From assembly GCA_903839465.1 (NCBI GenBank), contig CAIMCI010000284.1:1-35550 (forward strand): DNA of 35,550 bases. Reading direction: 5' to 3'. This DNA comes from an uncultured Pseudomonadota bacterium (GTDB lineage: Bacteria > Pseudomonadota > Gammaproteobacteria > Steroidobacterales > Steroidobacteraceae). This document shows, in pieces, positions 1 to 8,655 of this stretch (positions are counted from its first letter, which is position 1; each line of letters opens with the position of its first letter). Under the pieces are notes generated by a model that ran no database searches, was not told the DNA's origin, and saw nothing but the letters and a program-made list of their open reading frames with translations. The position numbers were made by a program, and so were the translations under genes.

Positions 1-112
1 AGGCCCAGTCGGGATTGAGCGCGTGCACGCCGAGGTAGACCGGGTAGGCGAGCAGCGCCGCGGCGAGCAGCGTGCCGATGATGGCGGCCGTGAAATACGC
101 GAGGGTCTTCAT
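1..112 (-). CDS. membrane protein, N-terminal fragment (cut by window edge)
   Basis: The first 37 residues of a protein on the minus strand are visible; the rest lies beyond the left edge. The start codon is the ATG at 112-110. After a short MKTLAYF start comes a hydrophobic stretch (roughly residues 5-28, TAAIIGTLLAAALLAYPVYL) that reads as a first transmembrane helix or uncleaved signal anchor. The helix with an embedded proline-tyrosine followed by a short polar loop resembles the first helix of CPBP (CAAX-type) intramembrane proteases, but no catalytic motif is within the window, so this is only a guess. It is divergent from the asparagine synthase-like gene that starts at 384. Confidence 0.55.
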   Translation of the reverse strand, partial: MKTLAYFTAAIIGTLLAAALLAYPVYLGVHALNPDWA

Positions 113-184
113 CGCCGGCAATGTAGTGCAGATCGCCTGCTGCCGCCATCCGCCGGCGGCGGGTGGCCGGTGGTTGGCCGGTGG

Positions 185-211
185 TTGGCCGGCGCGGGCG
201 AATGCTATGCT
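185..211 (+). promoter_or_regulatory. candidate promoter for the asparagine synthase gene
   Basis: An extended -10 element, TGCTATGCT (203-211), lies 15 bp downstream of a TTGGCC box at 185-190 that is part of a short 11-bp direct repeat (166-187). If used, transcription would start near 218 and leave a leader of about 165 nt before the ATG at 384. The leader contains a GC-rich hairpin around 239-261. The call rests on motif matching only; the -35 spacing is short, which an extended -10 could tolerate. Confidence 0.3.
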
Positions 212-383
212 CGGCACCTGAAAAACGACGCGACGCAGCCGGACCGCGGGTTCCCGTCCGGCCAGGATGGCAGCGCGTACCCAGTCGGGTGTGAAGTCCC
301 CATGGCAGAGTTCGCGCACAGTCCGACGCTGATCGCCGCACGGTGGCCGGCGGCGCCGTGCGCGACGACCGGGGCCCGCTAGG

Positions 384-2132
384 ATGTGCGGCATCGCCGG
401 CCTCGTCGGGCCCGCCGCCGAGGGCACGGACGCCGAGCGCATCCTCGCGCGGATGGTCGCGAGCCTCCACCACCGTGGCCCGGACGATCGCGGCATGCTC
501 GCCCTGCCGGGCGCCATGCTCGGCCACACGCGCCTGTCGATCCTCGACCTGTCCTCGGCCGGCCACCAGCCGATGCAGTACGGCGACTACACGATCACCT
601 ACAACGGCGAGATCTACAACTTCCACGAGTTGCGCCGCGAGCTCGGCGGCGAGTTCCAGTCCCATTCCGACACCGAGGTCCTGCTGCGGCTCTACGTGCG
701 GGACGGCGCACGCTGCCTCGAGCGCCTGAACGGCATGTTCGCCTTCGCCATCTGGGACGCGCGCAACCGGCGGCTGTTCGCCGCGCGCGACCGCCTCGGC
801 ATCAAGCCGTTCTTCTACACGGTCCGGGACGGCACACTGGCGTTTGCTTCCGAGATCAAGGCGCTGCGCGAAGTGCGCGCCTTTGCCGAGGACCCGGCGG
901 GCCTGCGCGATTACCTGACCTACGGCTACGTACCCTCGCCGTACACCGCGTATGCCGACCTCCTGCAGCTGCCGCCGGCCACGACGCTGACCTTCGAGGA
1001 CGGCAGGCTCACGACCGAGCGGTGGTGGGTGCCGTCCGCCGCCGTGCGCCCCGGCGATCCGCGCCGGACGAAGGAGGCGCTCGACGACTTGCTGGGTACG
1101 GTGGTCCGCGACCATGCGCTCGCCGACGTGCCGGTCGGCGTGTTCCTGAGCGGTGGCCTCGATTCGGCGACGGTCGCCTACTACCTCGAGTCGCCGCGCA
1201 CCTTCACGCTCGGCTTCGACGAGCGCGAGCATTCGGAGGCGGACGCGGCCCGCGCCGTCGCTACGCATCTTCGCACCCGGCACGCCGAACTCACCGCGTC
1301 GCGGACGGGCGTCGAGGAAGCGCTCGCGATCGTGCCGAAGCTCTTTGACGGACCGTTTTCGGACAGCGCCGCGTGGTCGAACTACCTGATCTCGGGGCTC
1401 GCCCGCGAGCAGGTGGTCGTGGCCCTGAGCGGCGAGGGCGGTGACGAGATCTTCTGTGGCTATCCGCGCTACTGGAAAAGCGCCGAAGGCGGCTCATCCG
1501 CGTGGGCGCGTTCGCTGCGCCACGTCCTGCCGCCGCTGTCGTCGCTCGCGCAGTCCGTGCAGCGCCGGGCGGTCGACGGCGCCGAACGCTTCTCGACCCG
1601 CGTCGGCCTGCTCAATGCGATGCAGTTCGACGCGCTCGTGCATCCGCGCCTGGCGCGTGACGGACGGGAACCCCTGTGGTTCTACCGCCAGCACTGGCGC
1701 GACGACCTGCCACCCGCCCAGCGCATACGCTGGCTGGACCTGCACACGAGCCTGCCCGAGGCGCTGCTGACAAAGGTCGACCGCACCAGCATGGCGCACT
1801 CGCTGGAGGTGCGCCCGCCGTTGCTCGACCACCGGCTGGTCGAATTCGCGCTCGGCATCGAGACGGGGCTCCTGATCGACGCCCCGAACCACACCGGCAA
1901 GACGATGGTGCGTGACCTCATGGCGCCCCGGCTGCCGGCGGGGCATCTCGGCCGGCCGAAGAAGGGCTTCGGCCTGCCGGTGCGGCGCTGGGTGCGGTCG
2001 CATCCGGACCTGCTGGCGGCGGCCAATCGCCGGCTGCTCGACCGGCAGATCCTGCGCCGGCCGGTGCCGGCCGACTTCCCCAAGGTCTGGGGCCTGCTCG
2101 CGCTCGACAGCTGGCTAGCGCAGACCGGCTGA
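384..2132 (+). CDS. asnB: asparagine synthase (glutamine-hydrolysing)-family amidotransferase
   Basis: A 582-residue class II glutamine amidotransferase fused to an ATP-pyrophosphatase synthetase domain. The start MCGIAGLVG places the catalytic Cys at position 2, and HHRGPDD and YNGEIYN complete the glutaminase site. The synthetase half carries the PPi loop SGGLDSA near residue 256 and SGEGGDEIF further on. The family makes asparagine from aspartate, ATP and glutamine, but many paralogues of this length sit in polysaccharide clusters and amidate sugar carboxylates or other acids. The neighbouring GT4 glycosyltransferase fits that second reading, so the substrate is open. The start is fixed by the family's invariant Met-Cys; the upstream GCCCGCTAGG is only a weak ribosome site. 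The 3' end overlaps the convergent glycosyltransferase gene by 18 bp. Confidence 0.9.
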   Translation: MCGIAGLVGPAAEGTDAERILARMVASLHHRGPDDRGMLALPGAMLGHTRLSILDLSSAGHQPMQYGDYTITYNGEIYNFHELRRELGGEFQSHSDTEVLLRLYVRDGARCLERLNGMFAFAIWDARNRRLFAARDRLGIKPFFYTVRDGTLAFASEIKALREVRAFAEDPAGLRDYLTYGYVPSPYTAYADLLQLPPATTLTFEDGRLTTERWWVPSAAVRPGDPRRTKEALDDLLGTVVRDHALADVPVGVFLSGGLDSATVAYYLESPRTFTLGFDEREHSEADAARAVATHLRTRHAELTASRTGVEEALAIVPKLFDGPFSDSAAWSNYLISGLAREQVVVALSGEGGDEIFCGYPRYWKSAEGGSSAWARSLRHVLPPLSSLAQSVQRRAVDGAERFSTRVGLLNAMQFDALVHPRLARDGREPLWFYRQHWRDDLPPAQRIRWLDLHTSLPEALLTKVDRTSMAHSLEVRPPLLDHRLVEFALGIETGLLIDAPNHTGKTMVRDLMAPRLPAGHLGRPKKGFGLPVRRWVRSHPDLLAAANRRLLDRQILRRPVPADFPKVWGLLALDSWLAQTG

Positions 2133-3137
2133 GCGGCGCGCGGCGACGAGTTCCTCGTACGCGGCGAGGATCTCGCGGGCGACGTTGCCGACCTCGTGCG
2201 GACGGAGATCGGGGCGCTGCCGCGGTGGCCGGGCCGCGACCAGGCGGCGGAGGGCGTCCGCCATCGCCGGCACGTCGTCGATCGGCACCAGCGTTCCCGG
2301 GTACTTCGCGAGGATCTCGCTCGGTCCCTGCGCGGCGGTGGCGAGCACCGGCGTGCCGGCATCGAGTGCTTCGAGAATGACCCGGCCCATCGGTTCGCTG
2401 CGCGACGGGCAGACGAAGAGATCGAAGCACGGGTAGTAGTCCTTGGCGTTCCGGCGAAAGCCGGTGAACGTGACCCGGTCGCCGGCGAGCGCCTCAAGCT
2501 TCGCCTTCTGGCTGCCGTCGCCGACCACGACCAGGTGCGCGCCAGGCGGCGAGGCCTCGAGGAAGGCGCGGATCAGCGTGTCGAAGCCCTTCGACTGCAC
2601 CAGGCGGCCGACGCCGCCGACCAGGAAGTCGGCAGGTTTCGCACCGCATTCCTCGCGCAGGCGGGCGATCTCGGCCGGCGCAGGCGGCGCGTGGGGCACG
2701 AGCGAGTTCGGGATCTCAAAGACGCGACCGCGGTAACCGGCGAGGTCGGCGCGCTGCCAGGCGGCGATCAGGATCAGGCCGTCCATCTGCAGAAACTGCG
2801 GACCGTTGACGCGAAGATGCAGCGTCGCCACCGTCGCGCAGTCCGGTGCCAGCCGGGCGAGGAGCCGGGTTGCCCGGCGCAGGTGGGCGTGGACAATCTC
2901 GGGCCGGAAGTCAGCGACCGCGCGCCGGAGGCCCCGGCCCGCGAACCAGTTGCCCACCTCGTAGACCTTCACCCGCGGATCGAGGAAGTCGACGATGCTG
3001 GCGCCGGACGGGCCGCGATGGCCGCGGCGGATGACGAGCGCCACGTCGTGCTCGCCGGCATGGGCGTTGCACGTCTCGGTCGTCGAGCGTTCCGTGCCGG
3101 CGAAGCCGCTCGACAGGCAGACGTGCATGATTCGCAA
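2115..3137 (-). CDS. glycosyltransferase, GT4 family
   Basis: A retaining GT-B fold glycosyltransferase of about 340 residues. The N-terminal Rossmann domain begins MHVCLSSGFAGTERST and contains the acceptor-side PEIVHAHLRR motif. The C-terminal domain carries GGVGRLVQSKGFD, VVGDGS and the nucleotide-sugar motif SEPMGRVILEAL, in which the two glutamates form the GT4 E-x7-E pair. No signal peptide or transmembrane segment is seen, so it is probably cytosolic or peripherally membrane-bound, acting in LPS or exopolysaccharide assembly. Start choice: an AGGGG ribosome site lies 7 nt before a TTG (3137) giving LRIMHV; the ATG three codons later (3128) is the alternative. The reading frame continues upstream but that part overlaps hemL on the same strand and is not family-like. 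Donor and acceptor sugars cannot be read from sequence. Confidence 0.87.
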   Translation of the reverse strand: MRIMHVCLSSGFAGTERSTTETCNAHAGEHDVALVIRRGHRGPSGASIVDFLDPRVKVYEVGNWFAGRGLRRAVADFRPEIVHAHLRRATRLLARLAPDCATVATLHLRVNGPQFLQMDGLILIAAWQRADLAGYRGRVFEIPNSLVPHAPPAPAEIARLREECGAKPADFLVGGVGRLVQSKGFDTLIRAFLEASPPGAHLVVVGDGSQKAKLEALAGDRVTFTGFRRNAKDYYPCFDLFVCPSRSEPMGRVILEALDAGTPVLATAAQGPSEILAKYPGTLVPIDDVPAMADALRRLVAARPPRQRPDLRPHEVGNVAREILAAYEELVAARRSAGLR

Positions 3138-3184
3138 CGCTATTCCCCTGGCAGGCGCCGGTCCGACGGTGCGCCGGGACCGCC

Positions 3185-4465
3185 TCAGACCCTGGCGAAG
3201 GCCCGCGCCGCGGCGGCGACCGTCGCGTCGATCTCGTCGTCCGTATGCGCGATCGAGATGAAGCCCGCCTCGAAGGCGCTGGGCGCGAGGTAGACGCCCT
3301 CGGCCAGCATGGCATGGAAGAAGCGCTTGAAGCCCTCCACGTCGCACTGCGTGGCTTCCTCGTAGGAGGTCACGGTCGGCCGGTCGGTGAAGAACAGGCC
3401 GAACATGCCGGGGACGTGGTTGGTGGCGAGCGGCACGCCGGCGGCGGCGGCGGCACCGCGCAGGCCGGTGACGAGCCGCTCGGTCCGGGCCGCGAGGCGT
3501 GCGTGGAAGCCCGGCTCCTCGAGCAGGCGCAGGGTGGTCAGGCCCGCGATCATCGCCACCGGGTTCCCGGACAGCGTGCCCGCCTGGTAGACGGGGCCGA
3601 GCGGGGAGATGTGGCTCATGATCTCGCGGCGGCCGCCGAACGCACCGACCGGCATGCCGCCGCCGATGATCTTGCCGAGCGTCGTCAGGTCGGGGCGGAT
3701 GCCGTACAGCGCCTGGGCACCGCCGAGGGCGACGCGGAACCCGGTCATGACCTCGTCAAAGATGAGGACGCTGCTGTGCTCGTCGCACAGGGCGCGCAGG
3801 GTCTCGAGGAAGCCGGGCACCGGCGGTATGCAGTTCATGTTGCCGGCGACCGGCTCGATGATCACGCAGGCGATGTCGCCGCCAAGCTTCTGAAAAAGCT
3901 CCCGGGCCCGGGCGGCGTCGTTGAACGGCAGCGTCAGCGTGTGCTGGGCGAGTTCCTTCGGCACGCCGGGCGAGGTCGGCACGCCGAGGGTCAGGAGCCC
4001 GGAGCCGGCCTTCATCAGGAGCGAGTCCGAGTGGCCGTGGTAGCAACCCTCGAACTTCACGATCTTGTCGCGGCCGGTGAAGCCGCGGGCGAGGCGGATG
4101 GCGCTCATGGTCGCCTCCGTGCCGGAACTGACCATGCGCACCAGCTCGATCGACGGCACCAGCCGGCAGACCTGGGCGGCCATGTCGGTCTCGATCGCGG
4201 TCGGCGCGCCGAACGACAGGCCGTGGGCGACGGTTTCCTGGACCCGGGCGATGACCTCCGGATGGGCGTGCCCGAGCACCATCGGGCCCCACGAGCCGAT
4301 GTAGTCGATGTAGCGGCGCCCCTCGGCCGACCACAGGTAGGGGCCGTTGGCGCGGGCGACGAAGATGGGTTCACCCCCCACGCCGCGGAAGGCGCGCACC
4401 GGCGAATTGACCCCGCCGGGGATGTATTTCTGGGCTTCGACGAACAGATCGTGGGATGTGGTCAC
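3185..4465 (-). CDS. hemL: glutamate-1-semialdehyde 2,1-aminomutase
   Basis: A 426-residue PLP-dependent aminomutase that converts glutamate-1-semialdehyde to 5-aminolevulinate in the C5 route to haem. Diagnostic stretches are [13 protein letters not shown] near the N-terminus, [35 protein letters not shown] and the PLP-lysine segment [18 protein letters not shown]. Length and motifs match the family closely. The GTG at 4465 is preferred because GGAGG lies 5 nt upstream and the protein then begins [12 protein letters not shown], as in homologues. It lies 90 bp behind the broken cpdA and 47 bp ahead of the glycosyltransferase on the same strand, so the three may be co-transcribed although their functions differ. 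Confidence 0.97.
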   Translation of the reverse strand: MTTSHDLFVEAQKYIPGGVNSPVRAFRGVGGEPIFVARANGPYLWSAEGRRYIDYIGSWGPMVLGHAHPEVIARVQETVAHGLSFGAPTAIETDMAAQVCRLVPSIELVRMVSSGTEATMSAIRLARGFTGRDKIVKFEGCYHGHSDSLLMKAGSGLLTLGVPTSPGVPKELAQHTLTLPFNDAARARELFQKLGGDIACVIIEPVAGNMNCIPPVPGFLETLRALCDEHSSVLIFDEVMTGFRVALGGAQALYGIRPDLTTLGKIIGGGMPVGAFGGRREIMSHISPLGPVYQAGTLSGNPVAMIAGLTTLRLLEEPGFHARLAARTERLVTGLRGAAAAAGVPLATNHVPGMFGLFFTDRPTVTSYEEATQCDVEGFKRFFHAMLAEGVYLAPSAFEAGFISIAHTDDEIDATVAAAARAFARV

Positions 4466-4529
4466 GGGTACCTCCGGGCGTGGAGTGTACTCAGCGGCCG
4501 GCGCGGCGGCCAATCGGGCGGGGCGGGGC

Positions 4530-4550
4530 GGCGCCGGCCCGGCCGGCGCC
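4530..4550 (-). terminator. GC hairpin after cpdA, possible weak terminator
   Basis: A perfect palindrome with two 10-bp arms (GGCGCCGGCC / GGCCGGCGCC) around a single C begins 5 bp past the cpdA stop. In RNA it would fold as an 8-bp stem with a 5-nt loop. Following it on the minus strand is a C-rich stretch and no U-run, so it is not a classic intrinsic terminator; it may be a pause site or a 3'-end stabiliser between cpdA and hemL. Confidence 0.35.
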
Positions 4551-4555
4551 CGCCC

Positions 4556-5354
4556 TCAGGCGCTTTGCGCGCGCAGCACCGGTTCGGCGACCGGCAGCCA
4601 GCCGACGGCGGTGGCGATCGAGCCGTCGGCGCCGAGCTCGAGGATCCGGAACCCCGGCGGCAGGCTGTCGATGGCGAAGCCGTCGATGCGCGGCCGGAAC
4701 TGCGCGCAGGTCGAGGGTGTGCCGTAGAGGGCGAGGGCGCCGCGCTGGCCGGCGTATTCCTGATGGACATGGCCCCAGATCACGGCCCGCGCCCGGCTGT
4801 GGCGGTCGAGGACCGCGAAGAACGCCTCGGCGTTGCGCAGCCCGACCTGGTCAAGCCAGTGGCTGCCCATGACGACCGGGTGGTGGTGCAGGCAGACGAG
4901 GGCGTGCTCGAAGCCCGTACCGCCGAGCAGGCCGTCCAGGCGCGCGAGTTCCGCCGCCGACAGCTCGCCGTCGGCGGCGCCGGGCAGGCGGGAGTCGAGC
5001 AGGACGATGCGCCAGGGGACCGTAGTCGGCGTGGCCGGTGAGCGTAAACGGCGGATCGGCGAGCACGAGGCGCATGGCCTCCGGCACGTCGTGGTTGCCG
5101 GGCAGGCAGTGGACGGTCTGGGGCAGGCTGCCGAAAACGTCGTAGAGGTGGCGGTACCCGGCGGGATCGTCCTGTACGAGATCGCCGGTCAGCAGGGTGG
5201 CGTCCCACTCGCCGACCCGCGCGCGGACTTCGGCCACGGTCGCGCGCAGCGAGTCCAGGGTCGCGATGCCGCGCAGCCGTCCGGCGGGATCGCCGAACAG
5301 GTGCGGGTCGGTGAACTGCACCAGCCGCACGGACTTCGAAGGTAGGTTGGTCAA
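4556..5354 (-). pseudogene. cpdA: cpdA-type 3',5'-cyclic-AMP phosphodiesterase, interrupted by a frameshift
   Basis: The two halves of one metallophosphoesterase lie in different frames. The first (from about 5354) carries the metal motifs FTDPHLFG, LTGDLVQDDP and LPGNHDVPEAM. The second (to 4556) carries CLHHHPVVMGSHWLDQ, the GHVHQEY metal ligands and the CpdA-typical TPSTCAQFRPR segment. They join if one base is removed from the run of four G (plus strand) at 5015-5018, restoring DYG-P-WRIVLLDSRLPGAADGE. The combined product would be about 265 residues, as in Escherichia coli CpdA, which hydrolyses cAMP. The start is probably the TTG at 5354 behind GGGAG. Either the gene is newly inactivated, or the base is a sequencing error in a short homopolymer. 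All catalytic motifs are intact, which favours an error or a very recent mutation. Confidence 0.85.
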
Positions 5355-5687
5355 GATCGGTTGCTCCCGCGGCGCGCCACCGGCGTCGCCCGTCCGCCTG
5401 CATGCGTTGGAGTGTGCCTTCGTCCTGAAGGTTCCTCGGTTCCGGTGCTGACAAAGTAGCAAAAGACGCCCGATTCGGACGGTGAACTGGTTCGATGGCG
5501 ACCGCCAGCAGGTGTGACGGATTCCGCCGATTTCCGGACGGTGACCGCGAGAAGTCAAATGGCCGGCCGGCGGGCGGCAGCGCCCCCGGCGCGGTCGAAA
5601 AAAGGGCCCCGGCATCGGGTGATGCAGGGGCCCCGGACTTGGCACTTCCAGGCAGGACCGGCCGACCGGTCCCGCCGCGGTCGCCGC
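5355..5687. other. intergenic region between ahcY and cpdA
   Basis: This 333-bp gap holds the ahcY terminator at 5598-5633 and, presumably, the promoter of cpdA on the minus strand. I see no gene-like frame in it: the open frames that cross it lack ribosome sites and family-like sequence. No convincing -35/-10 pair was recognised, so the cpdA promoter is not placed. Confidence 0.6.
5598..5633 (-). terminator. intrinsic terminator of ahcY
   Basis: Read on the minus strand, a hairpin with arms GGGCCCC-TGCATC and GATGCC-GGGGCCC (one mismatch, ACCC loop) at 5633-5604 is followed at once by six T (5603-5598). This is a textbook factor-independent terminator, 54 bp beyond the ahcY stop. It is the only clear hairpin-plus-U-run terminator I recognised in the window. 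Confidence 0.9.
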
Positions 5688-7100
5688 TCAGTACCGGTAG
5701 TGATCCGGCTTGAAGGGACCCGCCACCGGCGTGCGGATGTAGGCCGACTGTTCGGCCGTCATCGTCGTCAGTTCCACGCCGAGCTTCGCCAGATGCAGGC
5801 GTGCCACGTGCTCGTCGAGGATCTTCGGCAGCGTGTAGACCTTGTTCTCGTACTTGGCAAGGTTGGTCCACAGCTCGATCTGGGCGAGCGTCTGGTTGGC
5901 GAACGACGAGGACATCACGAAGCTCGGGTGGCCCGTCGCGCAGCCGAGGTTAACGAGCCGCCCCTCGGCGAGCACGATGATCCGCTTGCCGTCGGGGAAG
6001 ATGACGTGGTCGACCTGCGGCTTGATGTTTTCCCAGGTGTACTGGCGCAGGCTCGCGATGTCGATCTCGCTGTCGAAGTGGCCGATGTTGCAGACGATGG
6101 CGTTGTGCTTCATCTGCCGCATGTGGTCATGGTTGATGACCCGCAGGTTGCCGGTGGCCGTGACGAAGATGTCACCGTGCTGGACCGCGGTTTCCATCGT
6201 GACGACGCGGTAGCCGTCCATCGATGCCTGCAGGGCGCAGATCGGGTCGATCTCGGTGACCCACACCTGGGCCGACAGGGCCTTGAGTGCCTGCGCGCTG
6301 CCCTTGCCGACGTCGCCGTAGCCGGCGACCACGGCGATCTTGCCGGCGATCATGACGTCGGTCGCGCGCTTGATCGCATCGACCAGCGACTCGCGGCAGC
6401 CGTAGAGGTTGTCGAACTTCGACTTCGTGACCGAGTCGTTGACGTTGATGGCCGGGAACAGCAGCGAGCCGTCCCTCTGCATCTGGTAGAGGCGGTGGAC
6501 GCCCGTCGTCGTCTCCTCGGTGACGCCCTTGATGCTCTTGGCGAGCGAGGCGTAGAAGCCGGGGCGGGTGCGCAGACGCTGCTGGATCGCGGCGAAAAGC
6601 GCTTCCTCTTCCTCGTTGGTCGGCTTGGATATGACCGACGGATCCGACTCGGCGCGCAGGCCGAGGTGGACGAGCAGCGTCGCGTCGCCGCCATCATCGA
6701 GGATCATGTTGGCGACGGAGCCGTCGCCGAATTCGAAGATCCGGTGGGTGAATTCCCAGTAGTCGGCCAGCGTTTCGCCCTTGTAGGCGAAGACCGGGAT
6801 GCCGGCCTCGACGATCGCGGCGGCGGCATGGTCCTGGGTCGAGTAGATGTTGCACGACGCCCAGCGCACGTCCGCGCCGAGCGCCTTCAGCGTCTCGATC
6901 AGCACGGCGGTCTGGATCGTCATGTGCAGCGAGCCGGCGATGCGGGCGCCCTTCAGTGGCTGACGCGAGGCGTATTCCTCGCGCACCGACATCAGGCCGG
7001 GCATCTCCGTCTCGGCGATGGTGATTTCCTTGCGGCCGAAGGCGGCCTGTCCCATATCGGCGACGTGGAAATCTTTCGAAGTCTTCAGTACAGCGCTCAT
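5688..7100 (-). CDS. ahcY: S-adenosyl-L-homocysteine hydrolase (adenosylhomocysteinase)
   Basis: A 470-residue NAD-dependent enzyme that splits S-adenosylhomocysteine to adenosine and homocysteine, removing the product inhibitor of methyltransferases. Visible landmarks are [16 protein letters not shown] and the substrate segments [17 protein letters not shown] and [16 protein letters not shown]. The NAD-binding loop [16 protein letters not shown] lies near residue 258, and the C-terminus PFKPDHYRY is typical, with the tyrosine and lysine region that reaches the partner subunit. The length, including the roughly 40-residue insertion of bacterial long forms, is normal. The ATG at 7100 has AGAGGA six bases upstream. 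The gene follows metK on the same strand, carries an SAH riboswitch in its leader and ends with an intrinsic terminator, so it can be controlled separately from metK. Confidence 0.98.
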   Translation of the reverse strand: MSAVLKTSKDFHVADMGQAAFGRKEITIAETEMPGLMSVREEYASRQPLKGARIAGSLHMTIQTAVLIETLKALGADVRWASCNIYSTQDHAAAAIVEAGIPVFAYKGETLADYWEFTHRIFEFGDGSVANMILDDGGDATLLVHLGLRAESDPSVISKPTNEEEEALFAAIQQRLRTRPGFYASLAKSIKGVTEETTTGVHRLYQMQRDGSLLFPAINVNDSVTKSKFDNLYGCRESLVDAIKRATDVMIAGKIAVVAGYGDVGKGSAQALKALSAQVWVTEIDPICALQASMDGYRVVTMETAVQHGDIFVTATGNLRVINHDHMRQMKHNAIVCNIGHFDSEIDIASLRQYTWENIKPQVDHVIFPDGKRIIVLAEGRLVNLGCATGHPSFVMSSSFANQTLAQIELWTNLAKYENKVYTLPKILDEHVARLHLAKLGVELTTMTAEQSAYIRTPVAGPFKPDHYRY

Positions 7101-7125
7101 TCTCTATCCTCTCTGGATTTAAGAA

Positions 7126-7209
7126 TGGGCGCCGTTGAAATGTTCAAGCTGCCGAGCCTGACGTGGCACCCCCGTCAAGGTAGGTGCCAGCGCTGCAACG
7201 CCCCTCGGC
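7126..7209 (-). promoter_or_regulatory. SAH riboswitch (ahcY leader)
   Basis: The minus-strand leader of ahcY matches the known SAH aptamer layout. P1 is GCCGAG (7209-7204) with CUCGGC (7156-7151). The conserved GGGGCGUUGCAGCGCUGG follows. P2 is UGGCACC (7189-7183) with GGUGCCA (7170-7164), then comes the conserved GUCAGGCUCGGC. The 3' strand CAACGGCGCCCA (7137-7126) can pair back to GGGGCGUUG to form the pseudoknot. It ends about 25 nt before the ahcY start codon and just upstream of its ribosome site (AGAGGA). In characterised members SAH binding turns expression on; the closeness to the ribosome site suggests translational control here, since no terminator lies between aptamer and gene. 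The family is recognised from conserved sequence; the folding is by eye. Confidence 0.93.
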
Positions 7210-7230
7210 CGCCTGTATGGGGTTAACGGC

Positions 7231-8391
7231 TCAGCGTGCGTCCGCCTTCAGCGCCTTGGCCTTGTCAGTGCGTTCCCAGCGGAATTCCGGTTCGTGGCGG
7301 CCGAAATGCCCGTAGGCGGCGGTCGCCTCGTAGATCGGCCGCGCGAGGTCGAGCATCTGGCGCAGACCGTACGGGGTCAGGTCGAAGTGGCGGCGCACGA
7401 GCTGGGTCAGCCGCTCGCGGGACAGCTTGCTGGTGCCGAACGTCTCGACGGTGACCGAGGTCGGCTCGGCGACGCCGATCGCATAGGAGACCTGCACCTC
7501 GCAGCGGGCGGCGAGGCCGGCGGCGACGATGTTCTTGGCGACATAACGGGCCGCATAGGCGGCCGAACGGTCGACCTTGGACGGGTCCTTGCCCGAGAAG
7601 GCGCCGCCGCCGTGGCGGGCGAAGCCGCCGTAGGTGTCGACGATGATCTTGCGGCCCGTCAGGCCGCAGTCGCCGACCGGTCCGCCGATCACGAAGTTGC
7701 CCGTCGGGTTGATGTGATACTTGGTCTTCTTGTGCAGCCACTCGGCCGGCAGGGTCGGCAGGATGATCTCCTCCATGACGCCCTCGCGCAGGCGCTTGAG
7801 GCTGATCTCCGGTGAATGCTGCGTGGACAGCACCACGGCGTCGATGGCGACCGGCAGGTCGTTCTCGTAGCGGAACGTGATCTGGCTCTTGGCGTCCGGG
7901 CGCAGCCAGGTAAGCGCGCCGGCACGGCGGACATCGGCCTGGCGCTTGACCAGCCGATGGGCGTAGGTGATCGGGGCCGGCATCAGAACGTCGGTTTCGT
8001 TCGACGCGTAGCCGAACATCAGGCCCTGGTCGCCGGCGCCCTGCTTGCGGGGGTCCTTGCGATCGACGCCCTGGGCGATGTCGGGCGACTGCTTGCCGAT
8101 GATGTTGATCACCGCGCAGCTCGCGCCGTCAAAGCCCATCTCGGAGGAGTCGTAGCCGATGCGCAGCACCGTGCGGCGCACGAGCGCCTCGAGGTCGACC
8201 CAGGCCGACGTCGTGATTTCGCCGGCGATGATGGCGCAGCCCGTCTTGACGAGGGTCTCGCAGGCGACGCGGGCGTTCTTGTCCTTCGCCAGGATCGCGT
8301 CCAGCACGGCGTCGGAAATCTGGTCGGCGACCTTGTCCGGATGGCCCTCGGATACCGATTCGGAAGTGAAGAGGTAGGAGCCGCTGCTCAT
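7231..8391 (-). CDS. metK: S-adenosylmethionine synthetase
   Basis: A 386-residue methionine adenosyltransferase that makes S-adenosylmethionine from methionine and ATP. The N-terminus [20 protein letters not shown] contains the ATP-binding His-Pro-Asp-Lys. [12 protein letters not shown] is the family signature loop, and the later [20 protein letters not shown] is the phosphate-binding glycine-rich loop. Length matches the E. coli enzyme. The ATG at 8391 gives the conserved MSSGSYLF start; the possible ribosome site GCAGGA lies rather far (about 12 nt) upstream. It precedes ahcY by 130 bp, and the riboswitch fills most of that gap, so a transcript from metK would run through the aptamer. A GC-rich leader lies upstream. 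Confidence 0.98.
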   Translation of the reverse strand: MSSGSYLFTSESVSEGHPDKVADQISDAVLDAILAKDKNARVACETLVKTGCAIIAGEITTSAWVDLEALVRRTVLRIGYDSSEMGFDGASCAVINIIGKQSPDIAQGVDRKDPRKQGAGDQGLMFGYASNETDVLMPAPITYAHRLVKRQADVRRAGALTWLRPDAKSQITFRYENDLPVAIDAVVLSTQHSPEISLKRLREGVMEEIILPTLPAEWLHKKTKYHINPTGNFVIGGPVGDCGLTGRKIIVDTYGGFARHGGGAFSGKDPSKVDRSAAYAARYVAKNIVAAGLAARCEVQVSYAIGVAEPTSVTVETFGTSKLSRERLTQLVRRHFDLTPYGLRQMLDLARPIYEATAAYGHFGRHEPEFRWERTDKAKALKADAR

Positions 8392-8655
8392 CGTGATGAT
8401 ATTCCTGCAATAGTGCGGCGCGGAGGGCCGCGCGTTTATGTAGTTCGGCCCTGCCGGCATGGCGGATTCAGCCCGCCGGCGGCCTCGTCGGCCGTCCCCG
8501 CGGAGCCGCTGCGCCCTGCCGGCGGTAGCTCGCGGGCCCGACTATACCCGAAGTTTCATGCCGTTCGCCGCCCCAGCCGTTGCCCGAAAAGAACCCGGCT
8601 GCGACAATGGCGAATTAAGCCCGCCGCCCTCAAACCTTCGATCGCAAGGGGACCC
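8392..8655. other. divergent intergenic region metK / tkt
   Basis: This 264-bp region must hold promoters for both genes. On the minus strand TATAGT (8546-8541) is a possible -10 for metK with no good -35; it would leave a GC-rich leader of about 140 nt in which I recognise no known SAM riboswitch class. On the plus strand a better promoter lies at 8580-8608 (listed separately). No gene-like frame is convincing here. Confidence 0.45.
8580..8608 (+). promoter_or_regulatory. candidate promoter for tkt
   Basis: TTGCCC (8580-8585) and GACAAT (8603-8608) are separated by exactly 17 bp, a plausible sigma-70 pair. Transcription would start near 8615, about 40 nt before the tkt ATG at 8656. It could serve the whole tkt-gap-pgk-pyk run. 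Motif match only. Confidence 0.45.

Noticed and set aside
166-187. Two 11-bp direct repeats (GGCCGGTGGTT)
   Set aside because: Only two short copies; too little to be a CRISPR, iteron or variable repeat locus. It may simply be slippage in GC-rich DNA.
23-382. A 119-codon open frame ahead of the asparagine synthase gene
   Set aside because: No ribosome site, Arg-rich unstructured sequence; part of it is antisense to the membrane-protein fragment and it overlaps the likely promoter.
3245-5041. A 598-codon plus-strand open frame opposite hemL and cpdA
   Set aside because: It has the same low-complexity antisense composition; hemL is unambiguous on the other strand.
5514-7226. A 570-codon plus-strand open frame opposite ahcY and its riboswitch
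   Set aside because: It crosses the ahcY terminator, the whole ahcY gene and the riboswitch, and has no recognisable domain or ribosome site.
7816-8655. N-terminal extension of transketolase
   Set aside because: The frame is open upstream of 8656 but is antisense to metK; the conserved protein starts at the ATG with a ribosome site at 8656.
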